Below, piece after piece: positions 48,553-57,107 of a DNA stretch of 64,000 nt; positions within the stretch are counted from its first letter, which is position 1, and every line of letters begins with the position of its first letter. The notes under the pieces were generated by a model, which did not search any database, had not been told where the DNA came from, and worked only from the letters and a program-made list of their open reading frames with translations. The DNA is from Micromonospora sp045209745 (lineage in GTDB: Bacteria; Actinomycetota; Actinomycetes; Mycobacteriales; Micromonosporaceae), in the NCBI RefSeq assembly GCF_045209745.1, contig NZ_CP109273.1, positions 496,001 to 560,000 of the forward strand. Reading direction: 5' to 3'. Both the position numbers and the translations under genes were made by a program.

Positions 48553-50290
48553 GCCACCCGGGGCGACCTCCTACCCGGGCACGTTCGCCCGAGCCTGGGC
48601 AAAGGCGGTCTCCGGGACCAGCTACCTGCCGATGACCCAGGCCCAGCTGGAGACCCTGCTGGACCGGCTCACCGGGCAACTGGCCGGCGCGTTGCTCACG
48701 GAGCCGTTCGACCTGCGTGCCGGTCATCGGGTCGGTGCCGAGTTGGTCGCCGCGCACATCGCCTCCGCGGAGGGGCTGGGTCGTACCGTCGAGGTCATCC
48801 AACTCCGGTTGGTGCGCGACCTGGGGTTGGTGGCCGAGGACGTCGAGGACCGGATGGCCCGGCTGCTGGCGGCCGTCGCCACGGGCTACGCCCGCGCGCT
48901 GCGCGACCGGACGCTCGACGAGCAGGAGTCGATCCGCCGGGCCGCGATGAGGGCCCGCACGCAGGCCGAGCGGGCGCTGCGAGCCAGCGAGGCCCGGTTC
49001 CGGCATCAGGCCACCCACGACCCGCTCACCGGCCTGCCCAACCGGACGCTGTTCACCGAGCGGCTCACCGTGGCGCTCAACGAGCCCGGCCAGGGCGCGC
49101 AGCGGGTCGGGGTGTGCTTCCTGGACCTGGACCGCTTCAAGGTCGTCAACGACACCCTGGGGCACCAGGTGGGTGACCGGCTGCTGGTCACGGTGGCCGA
49201 ACGGCTCAGCCAGGCCATGGGCGAGCACCTGGTGGCCCGGCTCGGCGGGGACGAGTTCGTCATCCTGGTGCAATGCAGCGGTGGCACCGACGACATGGTG
49301 GCGGTGGCCGAGACCGCGCTGGCCGCGATCCGGACACCGGCCCTGGTCGACGGGCACGAGCTGCAGATTTCGGCGAGCATCGGCATCGTCGAGCGCCAGG
49401 TGGCCGGCGCCAACCCCACTGACCTGATGCGCGCCGCCGACAGCACCCTGCACTGGGCCAAGTCCGCTGGCGGGGCGCGCTGGGCGCTCTACGACGCCGA
49501 GCGCAACCAACGGGAGCTGGCCCGGTACGCGCTCTCCGCGGCGATCCCGGCCGCGTTGGAACGGGGCGAGTTCTACCTCGACTACCAGCCGCTGACCTCG
49601 CTCCGCGACGGCAGCATGGTCGGCGTCGAGGCGCTGGTCCGCTGGCGCCACCCGGAGCTGGGTGTGCTGCGGCCGGACAGCTTCATCGGGTTGGCCGAGG
49701 AGACCGGCCTGATCGTCCAGTTGGGCGGGTGGGTGCTGGCCGAGGCGTGCCGCGAGGCCGAGGCCTGGTCGGCCGGTAATGTCGCCGCGCCGTTCGTCAG
49801 CGTCAACCTGGCGGTGCGACAGGTGCACCGTCCCGGGCTGGTGCAGGAGGTCCGCGCGCTGTTGCGGCAGACCGGCCTGCCGCCGGAGCGACTCCAACTG
49901 GAGATCACCGAGAGCACGATGATGAGCACCGCCGAGGAGCCGGTACGCGCCCTGCGGGTGCTGGCCGACCTCGGGGTGCGGATCGCCATCGACGACTTCG
50001 GCACCGGCTACAGCAACCTGGCGTACCTACGGGACCTGCCGGTGACCGAGCTGAAGGTGGCCGGGGAGTTCGTGGCCGGCCTGCGGTCGCCTACGGTCGG
50101 CCGCACCGACGAGCGGATCCTCGCCTCGCTGGTTTCGCTGGCGCACGCGCTGGACCTGACGGTCACCGCCGAGGGGGTGGAGACCGCCGGGCAGGCCGAG
50201 CGGTTGCGGGCGATCGGCTGCGACGCGGCCCAGGGCTGGCACTTCGGGCGGCCAGCCCCCGCCGACCGGATCCTGGCCCGCATCCGCTGA
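48545..50290 (+). CDS. GGDEF-EAL c-di-GMP turnover protein
   Basis: 581 aa from GTG 48545. A soluble N-terminal sensor-like helical region (about 28-150) precedes GGDEF (motif at 234-238, with HDPLTGLPNR at 158-167) and EAL (motif at 362-364). EAL catalytic features are present: NLAV, ITES, DDFGTGYSN, AEGVET and QGWHFGRP. The I-site RxxD before GGDEF is absent, so no product inhibition by that route. It could make or break c-di-GMP; both sites look usable. No membrane segment. Confidence 0.92.
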   Translation: MAEPPGATSYPGTFARAWAKAVSGTSYLPMTQAQLETLLDRLTGQLAGALLTEPFDLRAGHRVGAELVAAHIASAEGLGRTVEVIQLRLVRDLGLVAEDVEDRMARLLAAVATGYARALRDRTLDEQESIRRAAMRARTQAERALRASEARFRHQATHDPLTGLPNRTLFTERLTVALNEPGQGAQRVGVCFLDLDRFKVVNDTLGHQVGDRLLVTVAERLSQAMGEHLVARLGGDEFVILVQCSGGTDDMVAVAETALAAIRTPALVDGHELQISASIGIVERQVAGANPTDLMRAADSTLHWAKSAGGARWALYDAERNQRELARYALSAAIPAALERGEFYLDYQPLTSLRDGSMVGVEALVRWRHPELGVLRPDSFIGLAEETGLIVQLGGWVLAEACREAEAWSAGNVAAPFVSVNLAVRQVHRPGLVQEVRALLRQTGLPPERLQLEITESTMMSTAEEPVRALRVLADLGVRIAIDDFGTGYSNLAYLRDLPVTELKVAGEFVAGLRSPTVGRTDERILASLVSLAHALDLTVTAEGVETAGQAERLRAIGCDAAQGWHFGRPAPADRILARIR

Positions 50291-50305
50291 GTCAGACCCA
50301 CCGAG

Positions 50306-50344
50306 GTAGACATCGTCTACGACCAGATGGTAGACACTGTCTAT
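50306..50344. promoter_or_regulatory. Twin palindromic operators at TetR gene
   Basis: GTAGACATCGTCTAC (50306-50320) and GTAGACACTGTCTAT (50330-50344) are two copies of one inverted repeat, 24 bp apart. The second overlaps the TetR start codon at 50343. The layout is typical of autorepression by a TetR dimer pair. Confidence 0.75.
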
Positions 50345-50927
50345 GAGCGCCGATGAGACGGGCCTGCGGGCACGGCTGGTGGCGACCGGGGTGGACCTCG
50401 TGCTGCGCGAGGGCCAGTCCGCGGTGTCGCTGCGGGAGATCGCCCGTCGCGCCGGGGTCTCGCACGGCGCACCGCGCCGCTACTTCCCCAACCACGTCGA
50501 CCTGCTCTCCGCCATCGCCCGGGAGGGCTTCGCCGACCTCACCGCCCGCATCGAGGAGACGATGCGCGACGCCGGCCCCGACCCGCGTACCAGACTGGCC
50601 GCGCTGGCCCGGACGTACCTGGACTTCGCGGCGACCCACCGCGGCATGTTCGAGCTGATGTTCCGCCACGACCTGCTCGACAGCGGCCGGCTGCGGCTGC
50701 GCGAGACGAGCCTGCCGCTGTTCGCCGTCCTGGCCGACCTGGTGGCCCAGGTACGCCGGCCGACCGACGCGCCCGCACCGGTGCTCGCCGGCGCGCTCTG
50801 GGCCAACCTGCACGGCATCGCCCAGCTCTGGGCCTGGGGCAGCCTGCCGCTGGCCACCGGCGCCAGCGACGACGACGCCCTGTTGCGCGCCGCGCTCGAC
50901 GCCCATCTCGGCCCGACGTTCGACTGA
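50343..50927 (+). CDS. TetR-family transcriptional regulator
   Basis: 194 aa. N-terminal HTH (about 12-58): REGQSAVSLREIARRAGVSH then GAPRRYFPNHVDLLSAIAREG, standard TetR_N. The C-terminal ligand domain (about 75-190) is of the TetR_C_13/WHG kind, with HRGMFELMFRHDLL. It is followed after 21 bp by an acyltransferase gene, likely its co-regulated target. Confidence 0.92.
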   Translation: MSADETGLRARLVATGVDLVLREGQSAVSLREIARRAGVSHGAPRRYFPNHVDLLSAIAREGFADLTARIEETMRDAGPDPRTRLAALARTYLDFAATHRGMFELMFRHDLLDSGRLRLRETSLPLFAVLADLVAQVRRPTDAPAPVLAGALWANLHGIAQLWAWGSLPLATGASDDDALLRAALDAHLGPTFD

Positions 50928-50948
50928 ACCCCGATCCCCGGAGAACAC

Positions 50949-51617
50949 GTGCCCCTGCTGTACGACCTCACCAAACTGACCGTCGGCGCCACACTGCGGT
51001 TGGGCTGGCAGCCCCGCGTGGAAGGGCTGGAGCATCTGCCCCAGCACGGCGGCGCGATCCTCGCCGGCAATCACCTGTCCGTCGCCGACGAGTTGTTCCT
51101 GGTCAGCGCGACGCCCCGACACGTCACCTTCTGGGCCAAGGCCGAATACTTCACCGGTCGCGGTCCCGTGGGCTGGCTCAACCGGCGGATCGTCGCCGGC
51201 ATGGGTGCCATCCGGGTCGACCGCGCCGACGGCCGGGCCGCCCTGCGCGCCCTCGACGCCGCCGTCCCGGTGCTGCGCGCCGGCGGCCTCGTCGCCGTCT
51301 ACCCGGAGGGCACCCGCTCCCCGGACGGGCGGCTCTACCGGGGCCGTGTCGGAATGACCCGACTGGCCCGCGACGCGGGGGTGCCGATCATCCCGGTCGG
51401 CGTGCTCGGCACCGCCGAGGTGCTGCCGGTCGACGCGCGGCTGCCCCGCCGACACCCGGTCACCCTGCGGTTCGGCCCGCCGATCCCGGTCGCCGAGCGG
51501 ATCAACGGGCCACGCGACATCCGCACGGTCACCGACGAGGTGATGGCGGCGATCCAGAAGCTCACCGGCCAGGAGTACGTGCCGCACTACGCGCCGCCCC
51601 GGGCGAGCCCCCGCTGA
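50949..51617 (+). CDS. 1-acylglycerol-3-phosphate acyltransferase (PlsC family)
   Basis: 222 aa from GTG 50949, CGGAGAA upstream. Acylates lysophosphatidic acid or another lysolipid. Motif I NHLSVAD (41-47, H-x4-D), motif III VYPEGTRSPDG, and IIPVGVLGT are intact. The homologue Rv2182c is close to pimB in M. tuberculosis, as here. Probably transcribed with the TetR gene. Converges with pimB. Confidence 0.9.
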   Translation: MPLLYDLTKLTVGATLRLGWQPRVEGLEHLPQHGGAILAGNHLSVADELFLVSATPRHVTFWAKAEYFTGRGPVGWLNRRIVAGMGAIRVDRADGRAALRALDAAVPVLRAGGLVAVYPEGTRSPDGRLYRGRVGMTRLARDAGVPIIPVGVLGTAEVLPVDARLPRRHPVTLRFGPPIPVAERINGPRDIRTVTDEVMAAIQKLTGQEYVPHYAPPRASPR

Positions 51618-51630
51618 GCGCGGGCGGCGA

Positions 51631-52755
51631 TCAGCCGGCGAGCAGCGCGGCCATCCGTTCCGCCTGCGCCTCCCAGCGCCACTCCCGCTCCACCCACGCC
51701 CGGCCCGCAGCGCCCAACTGGCGAGCCAGGTCCCGGTCGGCGAGCAGCCGGGCGACCCGGTCGGCGAGCTGGGCGACGTCCCGGCCGCTGACGACGTAGC
51801 CGGTCTCCCCCTCGCGGACCGCGTCCGGTGCGCCCCCGGAATCACCGGCCACCACCGGCAGGCCGGTCGCCGAGGCCTCCAGGTAGACGATGCCCAGCCC
51901 CTCCACGTCGAGGCCACGGTTGCGGGTGCGGCACGGCATCGCGTAGACGTCGCCGGCCGCGTAGTGCGCCGGCAGCTCGGCCGACGGCACCGAGCCGGTG
52001 AACACCACGTCCCGTTCCACACCGGTCTGCCGGGCCAGCTTTTCCAGGGTCGCCCGGTACGGCCCGCCGCCGACGATCAGCAGCGCCGCGTCGGGCACCC
52101 GACGGCGGATCTCCGGCAGTGCCCGGATCAGCATGTCCTGACCCTTGCGCGGCACCAGCCGGGACACGCAGACCACCACCGGCCGGTCGGTCAACCCGAG
52201 CCGGGCCCGGACCTGTTCACCGTCCACGGTCGGGTGGTAGGTGTCCACGTCGACCCCGGGCGCGAGCCGACGCAGCTCGGTCACCCCGTCCAGTACGCGG
52301 GCCAACCGGCTACGGGTGTATTCGCCGAGATAGGTGGTGACGTCCACGCCCCGACCGATGCGCCGCAGCGCCGGCCGGGCGGCCGGCAGCGCCGCCCAAC
52401 CGACCTCGTGGCCGTGGGTCTGCGCCACCACCCGGCGTACGCCGGCCCGACGTCGCAGGCCAGCGGCGAGCAGCCCGAGCGGGGCCGCCGCGCCGAACCA
52501 CACCGTGTCGCAGTCGTACGCACGGGCCAGCCGCGCCGCCCGGCGGGCGATCAACGGGGTGGGCAACAGCACCCGGGTGCGCTCCCGGATCACCTCGAAC
52601 GGCTGGTCGGCGTCGAACTTCGCCGCCCCGCGCCAGCTCGACGCGTACACGAGCACCGAACCGGCCGGTTGACGCACCGCGAGGTTGTGCACGAAGGACT
52701 GGATCCCGCCCGGGCGGGGCGGAAAATCGTTGGTGATCAGCAGCGTGCGGCTCAT
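51631..52755 (-). CDS. pimB: GT4 glycosyltransferase, PimB-like
   Basis: 374 aa GT-B enzyme; homologous to the mannosyltransferase adding the second mannose to phosphatidylinositol mannosides. N-terminal TNDFPPRPGGIQSFVHNL (glycine-rich acceptor loop), THGHEVGW, VSRLVPRKGQDMLIRALPEI, and the GT4 E-x7-E motif region DVEGLGIVYLEASATGLPVV. Overlaps the M48 protease stop (ATGA). Function by homology and Rv2188c synteny. Confidence 0.88.
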   Translation of the reverse strand: MSRTLLITNDFPPRPGGIQSFVHNLAVRQPAGSVLVYASSWRGAAKFDADQPFEVIRERTRVLLPTPLIARRAARLARAYDCDTVWFGAAAPLGLLAAGLRRRAGVRRVVAQTHGHEVGWAALPAARPALRRIGRGVDVTTYLGEYTRSRLARVLDGVTELRRLAPGVDVDTYHPTVDGEQVRARLGLTDRPVVVCVSRLVPRKGQDMLIRALPEIRRRVPDAALLIVGGGPYRATLEKLARQTGVERDVVFTGSVPSAELPAHYAAGDVYAMPCRTRNRGLDVEGLGIVYLEASATGLPVVAGDSGGAPDAVREGETGYVVSGRDVAQLADRVARLLADRDLARQLGAAGRAWVEREWRWEAQAERMAALLAG

Positions 52756-54011
52756 CGGCCGGCCTCCCGGGCGTACGCGCGGGCAGCGGCCATCCGCTCC
52801 ACCGTGGATGGATGCGAGGCCGAGTAGAGGTATTCCCAGCGCGGCGGGTCGGGGTCACCGAGGTTGACCGAGCCGAGCCGGCGTTGCATCGACTCGAAGG
52901 CCACCGGGTCACGGGTAAGCGCGAGCGCGTGCGCGTCGGCGCGCGCCTCCACCCGTCGGGACATCAGGGCCTGCACCGGCGTGGCGATCAGCCCGGCCAC
53001 CGTGACCAGGGCGAGCAGCAACGGAAGCGCGCGCGCTTCGGCAACCGAGTCGACGCCGGCCAACCGCAGCAGCGGCCCCCACGAGCCGAGCAGATAGAGC
53101 GCCACCACGGCGGCGGCGGCACCCAGCGCCCCGGTCAGCGTGCCGACCGTGACGTCGGAGTCCTTCGCGTGCCCCAACTCGTGCGCCACCACGGCGGTCA
53201 CCTCGGCCGGGGTCGCCTCGCGCAGCAGCGTGTCGTAGACCACCACCCGCCGGGTCGGCCCGAGACCGGAGACGTACGCGTTGACCGCCCTGGTGCGGCG
53301 GGAGGCGTCGGCGACCAGCACGTCGCGCACCGGCACTCCGTCGCGGGCGGCAATGCTCATCAGCTCGGTGCGCAGCGGGCCCTGCTCCAGCGGGGTGAAC
53401 CGGTTGAACACCGGCTCCACCAGCACCGGCAGCACGAACGACAGCAGCACCACCAGCACGGCCGCACCGGCCGCGCCGAAAGCCCACCACCAGCGTGGCG
53501 CGAGGCGGATGACCGCGTAGAAGCCGAACAGCGCCACCGCGCCGACCACCGCGCTGACCGCGTACGACTTGAGCAGGTCGACCGCCCAGCCACTCCAGCC
53601 GTTGGTGCTCAGCCCGTAGCGGGTGAGCACGCTCTGCCGCCAGGCCGAGAACGGCAGGGTGAGCAGGTCGGCGACGAGCAGCACGGCCAGCCCACCGAGC
53701 ACCGCCTGCGCGGCCCAGTGCCCGCCGAAGGGCCGGCCCACCAGCTCGACCAGGCGGCTGCCCAGCGGGGTCAGCCCGAGCGCGAGGGCGATCAGCAGCC
53801 CCACGGCGAGCGCGGTATACCGGCCGGGGCGCAGCGCGGCCCGGAACTCCCGCCCCTTGGCCACCTGCTCGGCCGGCAGGTCACCCAGCGCGGCGAGTTG
53901 GTCGGCCCGGGGCGCCGGTGGCCGGTGCCACGGGATGAGCAGCGCGGCCAGCACGATCAGCGCGATGGTCAGCCCGGCCAGGGCGAGCAGCGCCCAGCCG
54001 CGCGGGGTCAC
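52752..54011 (-). CDS. M48 family membrane metalloprotease (CAAX protease-like)
   Basis: 419 aa integral membrane protease. Zinc site HELGH at 277-281, third ligand expected in RRVEARADAHAL. About seven hydrophobic segments: N-terminal helix 7-28, 67-80, 101-119, 150-170, 178-198, 290-310 and 323-345. Belongs to the Ste24/HtpX-like group. Coupled to the pimB-like gene by a 4-nt overlap. Substrate unknown. Confidence 0.9.
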   Translation of the reverse strand: MTPRGWALLALAGLTIALIVLAALLIPWHRPPAPRADQLAALGDLPAEQVAKGREFRAALRPGRYTALAVGLLIALALGLTPLGSRLVELVGRPFGGHWAAQAVLGGLAVLLVADLLTLPFSAWRQSVLTRYGLSTNGWSGWAVDLLKSYAVSAVVGAVALFGFYAVIRLAPRWWWAFGAAGAAVLVVLLSFVLPVLVEPVFNRFTPLEQGPLRTELMSIAARDGVPVRDVLVADASRRTRAVNAYVSGLGPTRRVVVYDTLLREATPAEVTAVVAHELGHAKDSDVTVGTLTGALGAAAAVVALYLLGSWGPLLRLAGVDSVAEARALPLLLALVTVAGLIATPVQALMSRRVEARADAHALALTRDPVAFESMQRRLGSVNLGDPDPPRWEYLYSASHPSTVERMAAARAYAREAGR

Positions 54012-54113
54012 CGCGTCACCGCCCGTCGTGCCCCGCTCATCGCGCCGCTCCTCCCGCCGTGACCGCTCATCCTATGGCCCGCGAGAAGCCCACTTCCGGG
54101 CGCGGTGTCGGGC

Positions 54114-54332
54114 TCAGGCCACGCGGCGGGTGCCACGGCTGCGAGCCGCCTGCGGGCGCGCGGGCGCGGCCAGCACTTCCACGTCGAAGCCGGCCCGGGC
54201 GAGCACCTCGATGGCCTCCACCTCGGCGGCGACCAGCCCGGCCGCCGGGGACGTCTCGTCGAACAGGGCGGCCAGCGGGCAGCCGGAGCAGCCGTCGGCC
54301 CGTTTCGCGCACCCGTCGCAGTCGATGCGCAT
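54114..54332 (-). CDS. Cys-rich small protein
   Basis: 72 aa from ATG 54332 with AGGAGG 6 nt upstream. N-terminal MRIDCDGCAKRADGCSGCPL contains four Cys (C-x2-C-x6-C-x2-C), a likely metal site. A short helix follows (AAEVEAIEVLARAGF) and a basic tail. Actinobacteria have a conserved family with the same start. Function unknown. It lies 102 bp downstream of the M48 gene on the same strand. Confidence 0.7.
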   Translation of the reverse strand: MRIDCDGCAKRADGCSGCPLAALFDETSPAAGLVAAEVEAIEVLARAGFDVEVLAAPARPQAARSRGTRRVA

Positions 54333-54402
54333 CACGCCTCCTGATCGGCTCGCGGTGCCCGGTCGACACCCTGTCGTCGCCGGCCGAGCACCGTCGGTCA
54401 CA

Positions 54403-54540
54403 TCGACGCTAACCACCGGGTACGACAGGAACCCCGTCCGATCGCACGGTTCAGGGCTAGATCCACTCCAGATCAGCGAAATCGGGCCATCCCACCCGGC
54501 CGAAGACCCGACATCAAGGAACTCGTGTCGATCGAGCGAC
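54403..54540. repeat. Imperfect direct repeat, left copy
   Basis: About 135 bp upstream of the DinB gene 3' end align with 55331-55465. Shared blocks include ACGACAG, ATCGGGCC(A/G)TCCC and GGAACTCGTG. By eye identity is about 70-75 %. The two copies bracket the DinB/pentapeptide gene. Confidence 0.6.
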
Positions 54541-54584
54541 GAGCGGCATCCAGCAGTGGCCCGAGCGGCCGTTCGGGCGAGGTC

Positions 54585-55304
54585 TCAGCCCTGCGCGTCG
54601 AGGTCGCGTAGGGCGAAGCGGAGATGCTGCCACTCCTCGCCGATGATCACGTGGAGGCAGTGCAGGACGGACACGATGTACTCGGGCCACCAGGCGCTCG
54701 GCCGAGACTCGACGAGCAGCTCCGGCGTGACGGTGGCCAGGAAATCGCGCACCATGGCCTGCCGCTCGGCCCGCACCTGGAGAACCGTCTCGAAGGTCGG
54801 CCGCTCGGTGGCGAAGACCGACATGTCGAAGCCGTCGGTCTCGTACTCGACGTGCGACTGACCGAGCGGGTGGAACGGCTGCGGCAGGCGCAGGACCGCT
54901 TTGCCCAGCCATGCGTCGGTGGCGAACACCAGATGGCGCAGCGTCTGCGCGAACGACCACTCCCCGTCGATCGAAACGTCGACCGTGCCCTCGGGCATGG
55001 ACCGGGCCCGGTCAACTGCCGACGCCCAGGCTCCCTCGACCGCCGCCCACGCCACGCGCAGGTCGTCCGGGTCCTTGGCCGTTCGGAGCTCACGGCCGGG
55101 GAACTGTCGGTTGAGCTCGGCTTCGACCAGCGGCACGACATCGACGCCGTTGACCACGAGCGTGCCGTCGGACAGCCACGGCGCGTCGATGTCTAGGCCA
55201 TTCACATCGACGCCCCGCATCACCGCGCCGGCCAGGATCGACCTGTTGAACCGGGCACCCCGCAGGTCTCTGTCGACAAATACCGTGGCGTTGTCCTGAG
55301 TCAT
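54585..55304 (-). CDS. DinB-family protein with pentapeptide-repeat start
   Basis: 239 aa. Residues about 9-43 have pentapeptide-like repeats (RDLRGARFNRS, AGAVMRGVDVNG). The rest is a DinB/YfiT four-helix metal protein: EWSFAQTLRHLVFATDAWLG (first His), VLHCLHVIIGEEWQHLRFA (second and third His). Thiol-dependent S-transferase families share this fold; mycothiol-linked roles are common in actinobacteria, but the substrate is unknown. Start ATG 55304. Flanked by imperfect direct repeats. Confidence 0.85.
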   Translation of the reverse strand: MTQDNATVFVDRDLRGARFNRSILAGAVMRGVDVNGLDIDAPWLSDGTLVVNGVDVVPLVEAELNRQFPGRELRTAKDPDDLRVAWAAVEGAWASAVDRARSMPEGTVDVSIDGEWSFAQTLRHLVFATDAWLGKAVLRLPQPFHPLGQSHVEYETDGFDMSVFATERPTFETVLQVRAERQAMVRDFLATVTPELLVESRPSAWWPEYIVSVLHCLHVIIGEEWQHLRFALRDLDAQG

Positions 55305-55330
55305 GGCGACCCCCTCCCGTCGGCGACAGC

Positions 55331-55465
55331 GGAGACGTTAGCCCGAGGGCACGACAGAAACCGCCCCCGACCGGTGTGGGGCGAGGTCGACTCCAGTCGA
55401 TGACATCGGGCCGTCCCGCGCGGTCGGAGACCCCGACCTCGTGGAACTCGTGCCGAACCTGAGCG
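55331..55465. repeat. Imperfect direct repeat, right copy
   Basis: Partner of the segment at 54403-54540. It lies downstream of the NYN gene and upstream of the DinB gene start. Both copies lie next to minus-strand 3' ends, so the repeat may derive from a duplicated terminator region. Confidence 0.6.
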
Positions 55466-55524
55466 CTGGACGATGCCGCGGGCCGAGACCTCCCACCGGG
55501 CGACCGGACCGGTCGGAGCGGACC

Positions 55525-56979
55525 TCAGGAGCGGGCGAGTCGCCGCAGCAGCGAGTCGGCTCCCAGCGGGTAAGCCCCGTGCCGGCGTACGCCGTCGGCG
55601 ACCTCGCGGTCCGACGAGACCACGACCACCGGCCGCCCCGACGGCTCGGCGCGGACCAGCCGCCGGATCAGCTCGTCGGCGGTCTCGCCCTTGCGGGAGA
55701 AGAGCACCCGAACGCCGCGCGGCGCGGGCGGCAGCCCGTGCATCCGCTCGGCGCCGTCGAAGACCACGGTGACCTCGTCGCCGGTCTGCGCGGCGATCCC
55801 GCCCAACCCCGTGATCAGGCGTTTGCGCTGCTGCTCCAGGGACATTTCGCCGAAGCCGCGCTTGGTGACGTTGTAGCCGTCCACCACCAGATGCGCCCTG
55901 GGCAGGGCGAGCAGCTGGTCGAGCCGGGCCGGGTCGTCGGTGTCCCGGGCACGCGCGGCCGGGCCGGCCGGGGCGGTGCCCTGCTGCTCGGCGAACGCGT
56001 CGGCGACGAAGTCGGCGGGGAGTTTGTCGACCGGGTCGAGCGCCAGCTCCCGGCGGAGCCCGACGGCGGCCTGGCCGATGGTCTCCAGCAGCAGCCAGAG
56101 CCGGGCGTCGTCGACGGAGCGCGCCTCCTTGGCACTGGCGCGAGCCACCCCGGCCGCCGACTCGGCCTCGGCCAGCCGGGCGCGGGCGCGGCGCAGTTCG
56201 GCGTCCACGTCGGCGCTGGCACGGGCGGCCCGGCCGCGCTCGGTGGCCAGCAGCTCGGTGGCCTTGCGCTCGCGGGCCTGAGTCTCCCGCAGGGTACGAG
56301 TCACCTGGCGGGACTCCTCGCGGAGCTGGCCCAGCTCCTCACGGACGCGGGCCAGCTCGTCGCGGAGCTTCTCCGCCTCGACCCGGGCCACCGCCCGGTC
56401 GTGCTCGGCGCGGGTGGCCCGCTGCTCGGCCTCACGGACCAGCTCGGCGACGACCGCGCTGTCCGCCTCGGCGCGCACGGCGGCACCGCTCGCGTCGATC
56501 AGCTCCCGCCAGCCGCGCGGCCGGGCCAGGTAGGCCAGCGCGGCGACCTCGACCGGGTCGGCGGCGGCGGGCGCGGTGCCCTCGACGACGGCGGCCCCGA
56601 GGTCACCGGCGTCGGCCAGGACGCGGGCGGTGACCCGCTGCCGGAACAGCGGGTCGGCGGTGAGCTGGGCGGCGATGGCTGGCGCGCCGAGCCGGGCCCG
56701 CCGGTTGGGAGCGAACTTGGCCACCCGACGCAACGGCACCGGCACCTCGTCGGCGGGCAGGGTGGGCAGCACCATGGCGGTCAGCGTCACGATCCGCTGC
56801 CGGACCGGCTCGGGCAGGGTCGGCTCCGGCTCGACAGCGGGGCCGTCGCCCACTGCGGTCGACTCGGATGGGCCTGATGTCTCGCTGACTACGTTATCGT
56901 CCGGGTTGCCCAGGGCACCGTCGAGCGCGACCGCATCCTCCTGCGGGAGGTGGTCGTCGTACGGCTCGGTGAGGGGCAT
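55525..56979 (-). CDS. NYN-domain RNase-like protein with coiled coil
   Basis: 484 aa. N-terminal low-complexity acidic part, a domain from 57-165, a long coiled coil (about 165-290, EAEQRATRAEHDRAVARVEA, REELGQLREESRQ), then a C-terminal NYN/PIN-like domain (about 362-484): VDGYNVTKRG with the first Asp, LEQQRKRLITGL, VTVVFDGAERM and VVVSSDREVADGVRRHGA. Likely RNA-cleaving or RNA-binding, as in YacP relatives. Divergent from the DEDDh nuclease across 128 bp. Confidence 0.88.
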   Translation of the reverse strand: MPLTEPYDDHLPQEDAVALDGALGNPDDNVVSETSGPSESTAVGDGPAVEPEPTLPEPVRQRIVTLTAMVLPTLPADEVPVPLRRVAKFAPNRRARLGAPAIAAQLTADPLFRQRVTARVLADAGDLGAAVVEGTAPAAADPVEVAALAYLARPRGWRELIDASGAAVRAEADSAVVAELVREAEQRATRAEHDRAVARVEAEKLRDELARVREELGQLREESRQVTRTLRETQARERKATELLATERGRAARASADVDAELRRARARLAEAESAAGVARASAKEARSVDDARLWLLLETIGQAAVGLRRELALDPVDKLPADFVADAFAEQQGTAPAGPAARARDTDDPARLDQLLALPRAHLVVDGYNVTKRGFGEMSLEQQRKRLITGLGGIAAQTGDEVTVVFDGAERMHGLPPAPRGVRVLFSRKGETADELIRRLVRAEPSGRPVVVVSSDREVADGVRRHGAYPLGADSLLRRLARS

Positions 56980-57107
56980 GTGGCAAGTCTCCCACCGCGA
57001 CCGGGCCCACCGCCCGGTGAGTGAGCCGATCTCTCATCCTAGCCCCCGAGGTGACTGGTGGGACGGCTGCGACAAGAGTGTCGGACCGGGGCGTTAGCGT
57101 GCCGCCG

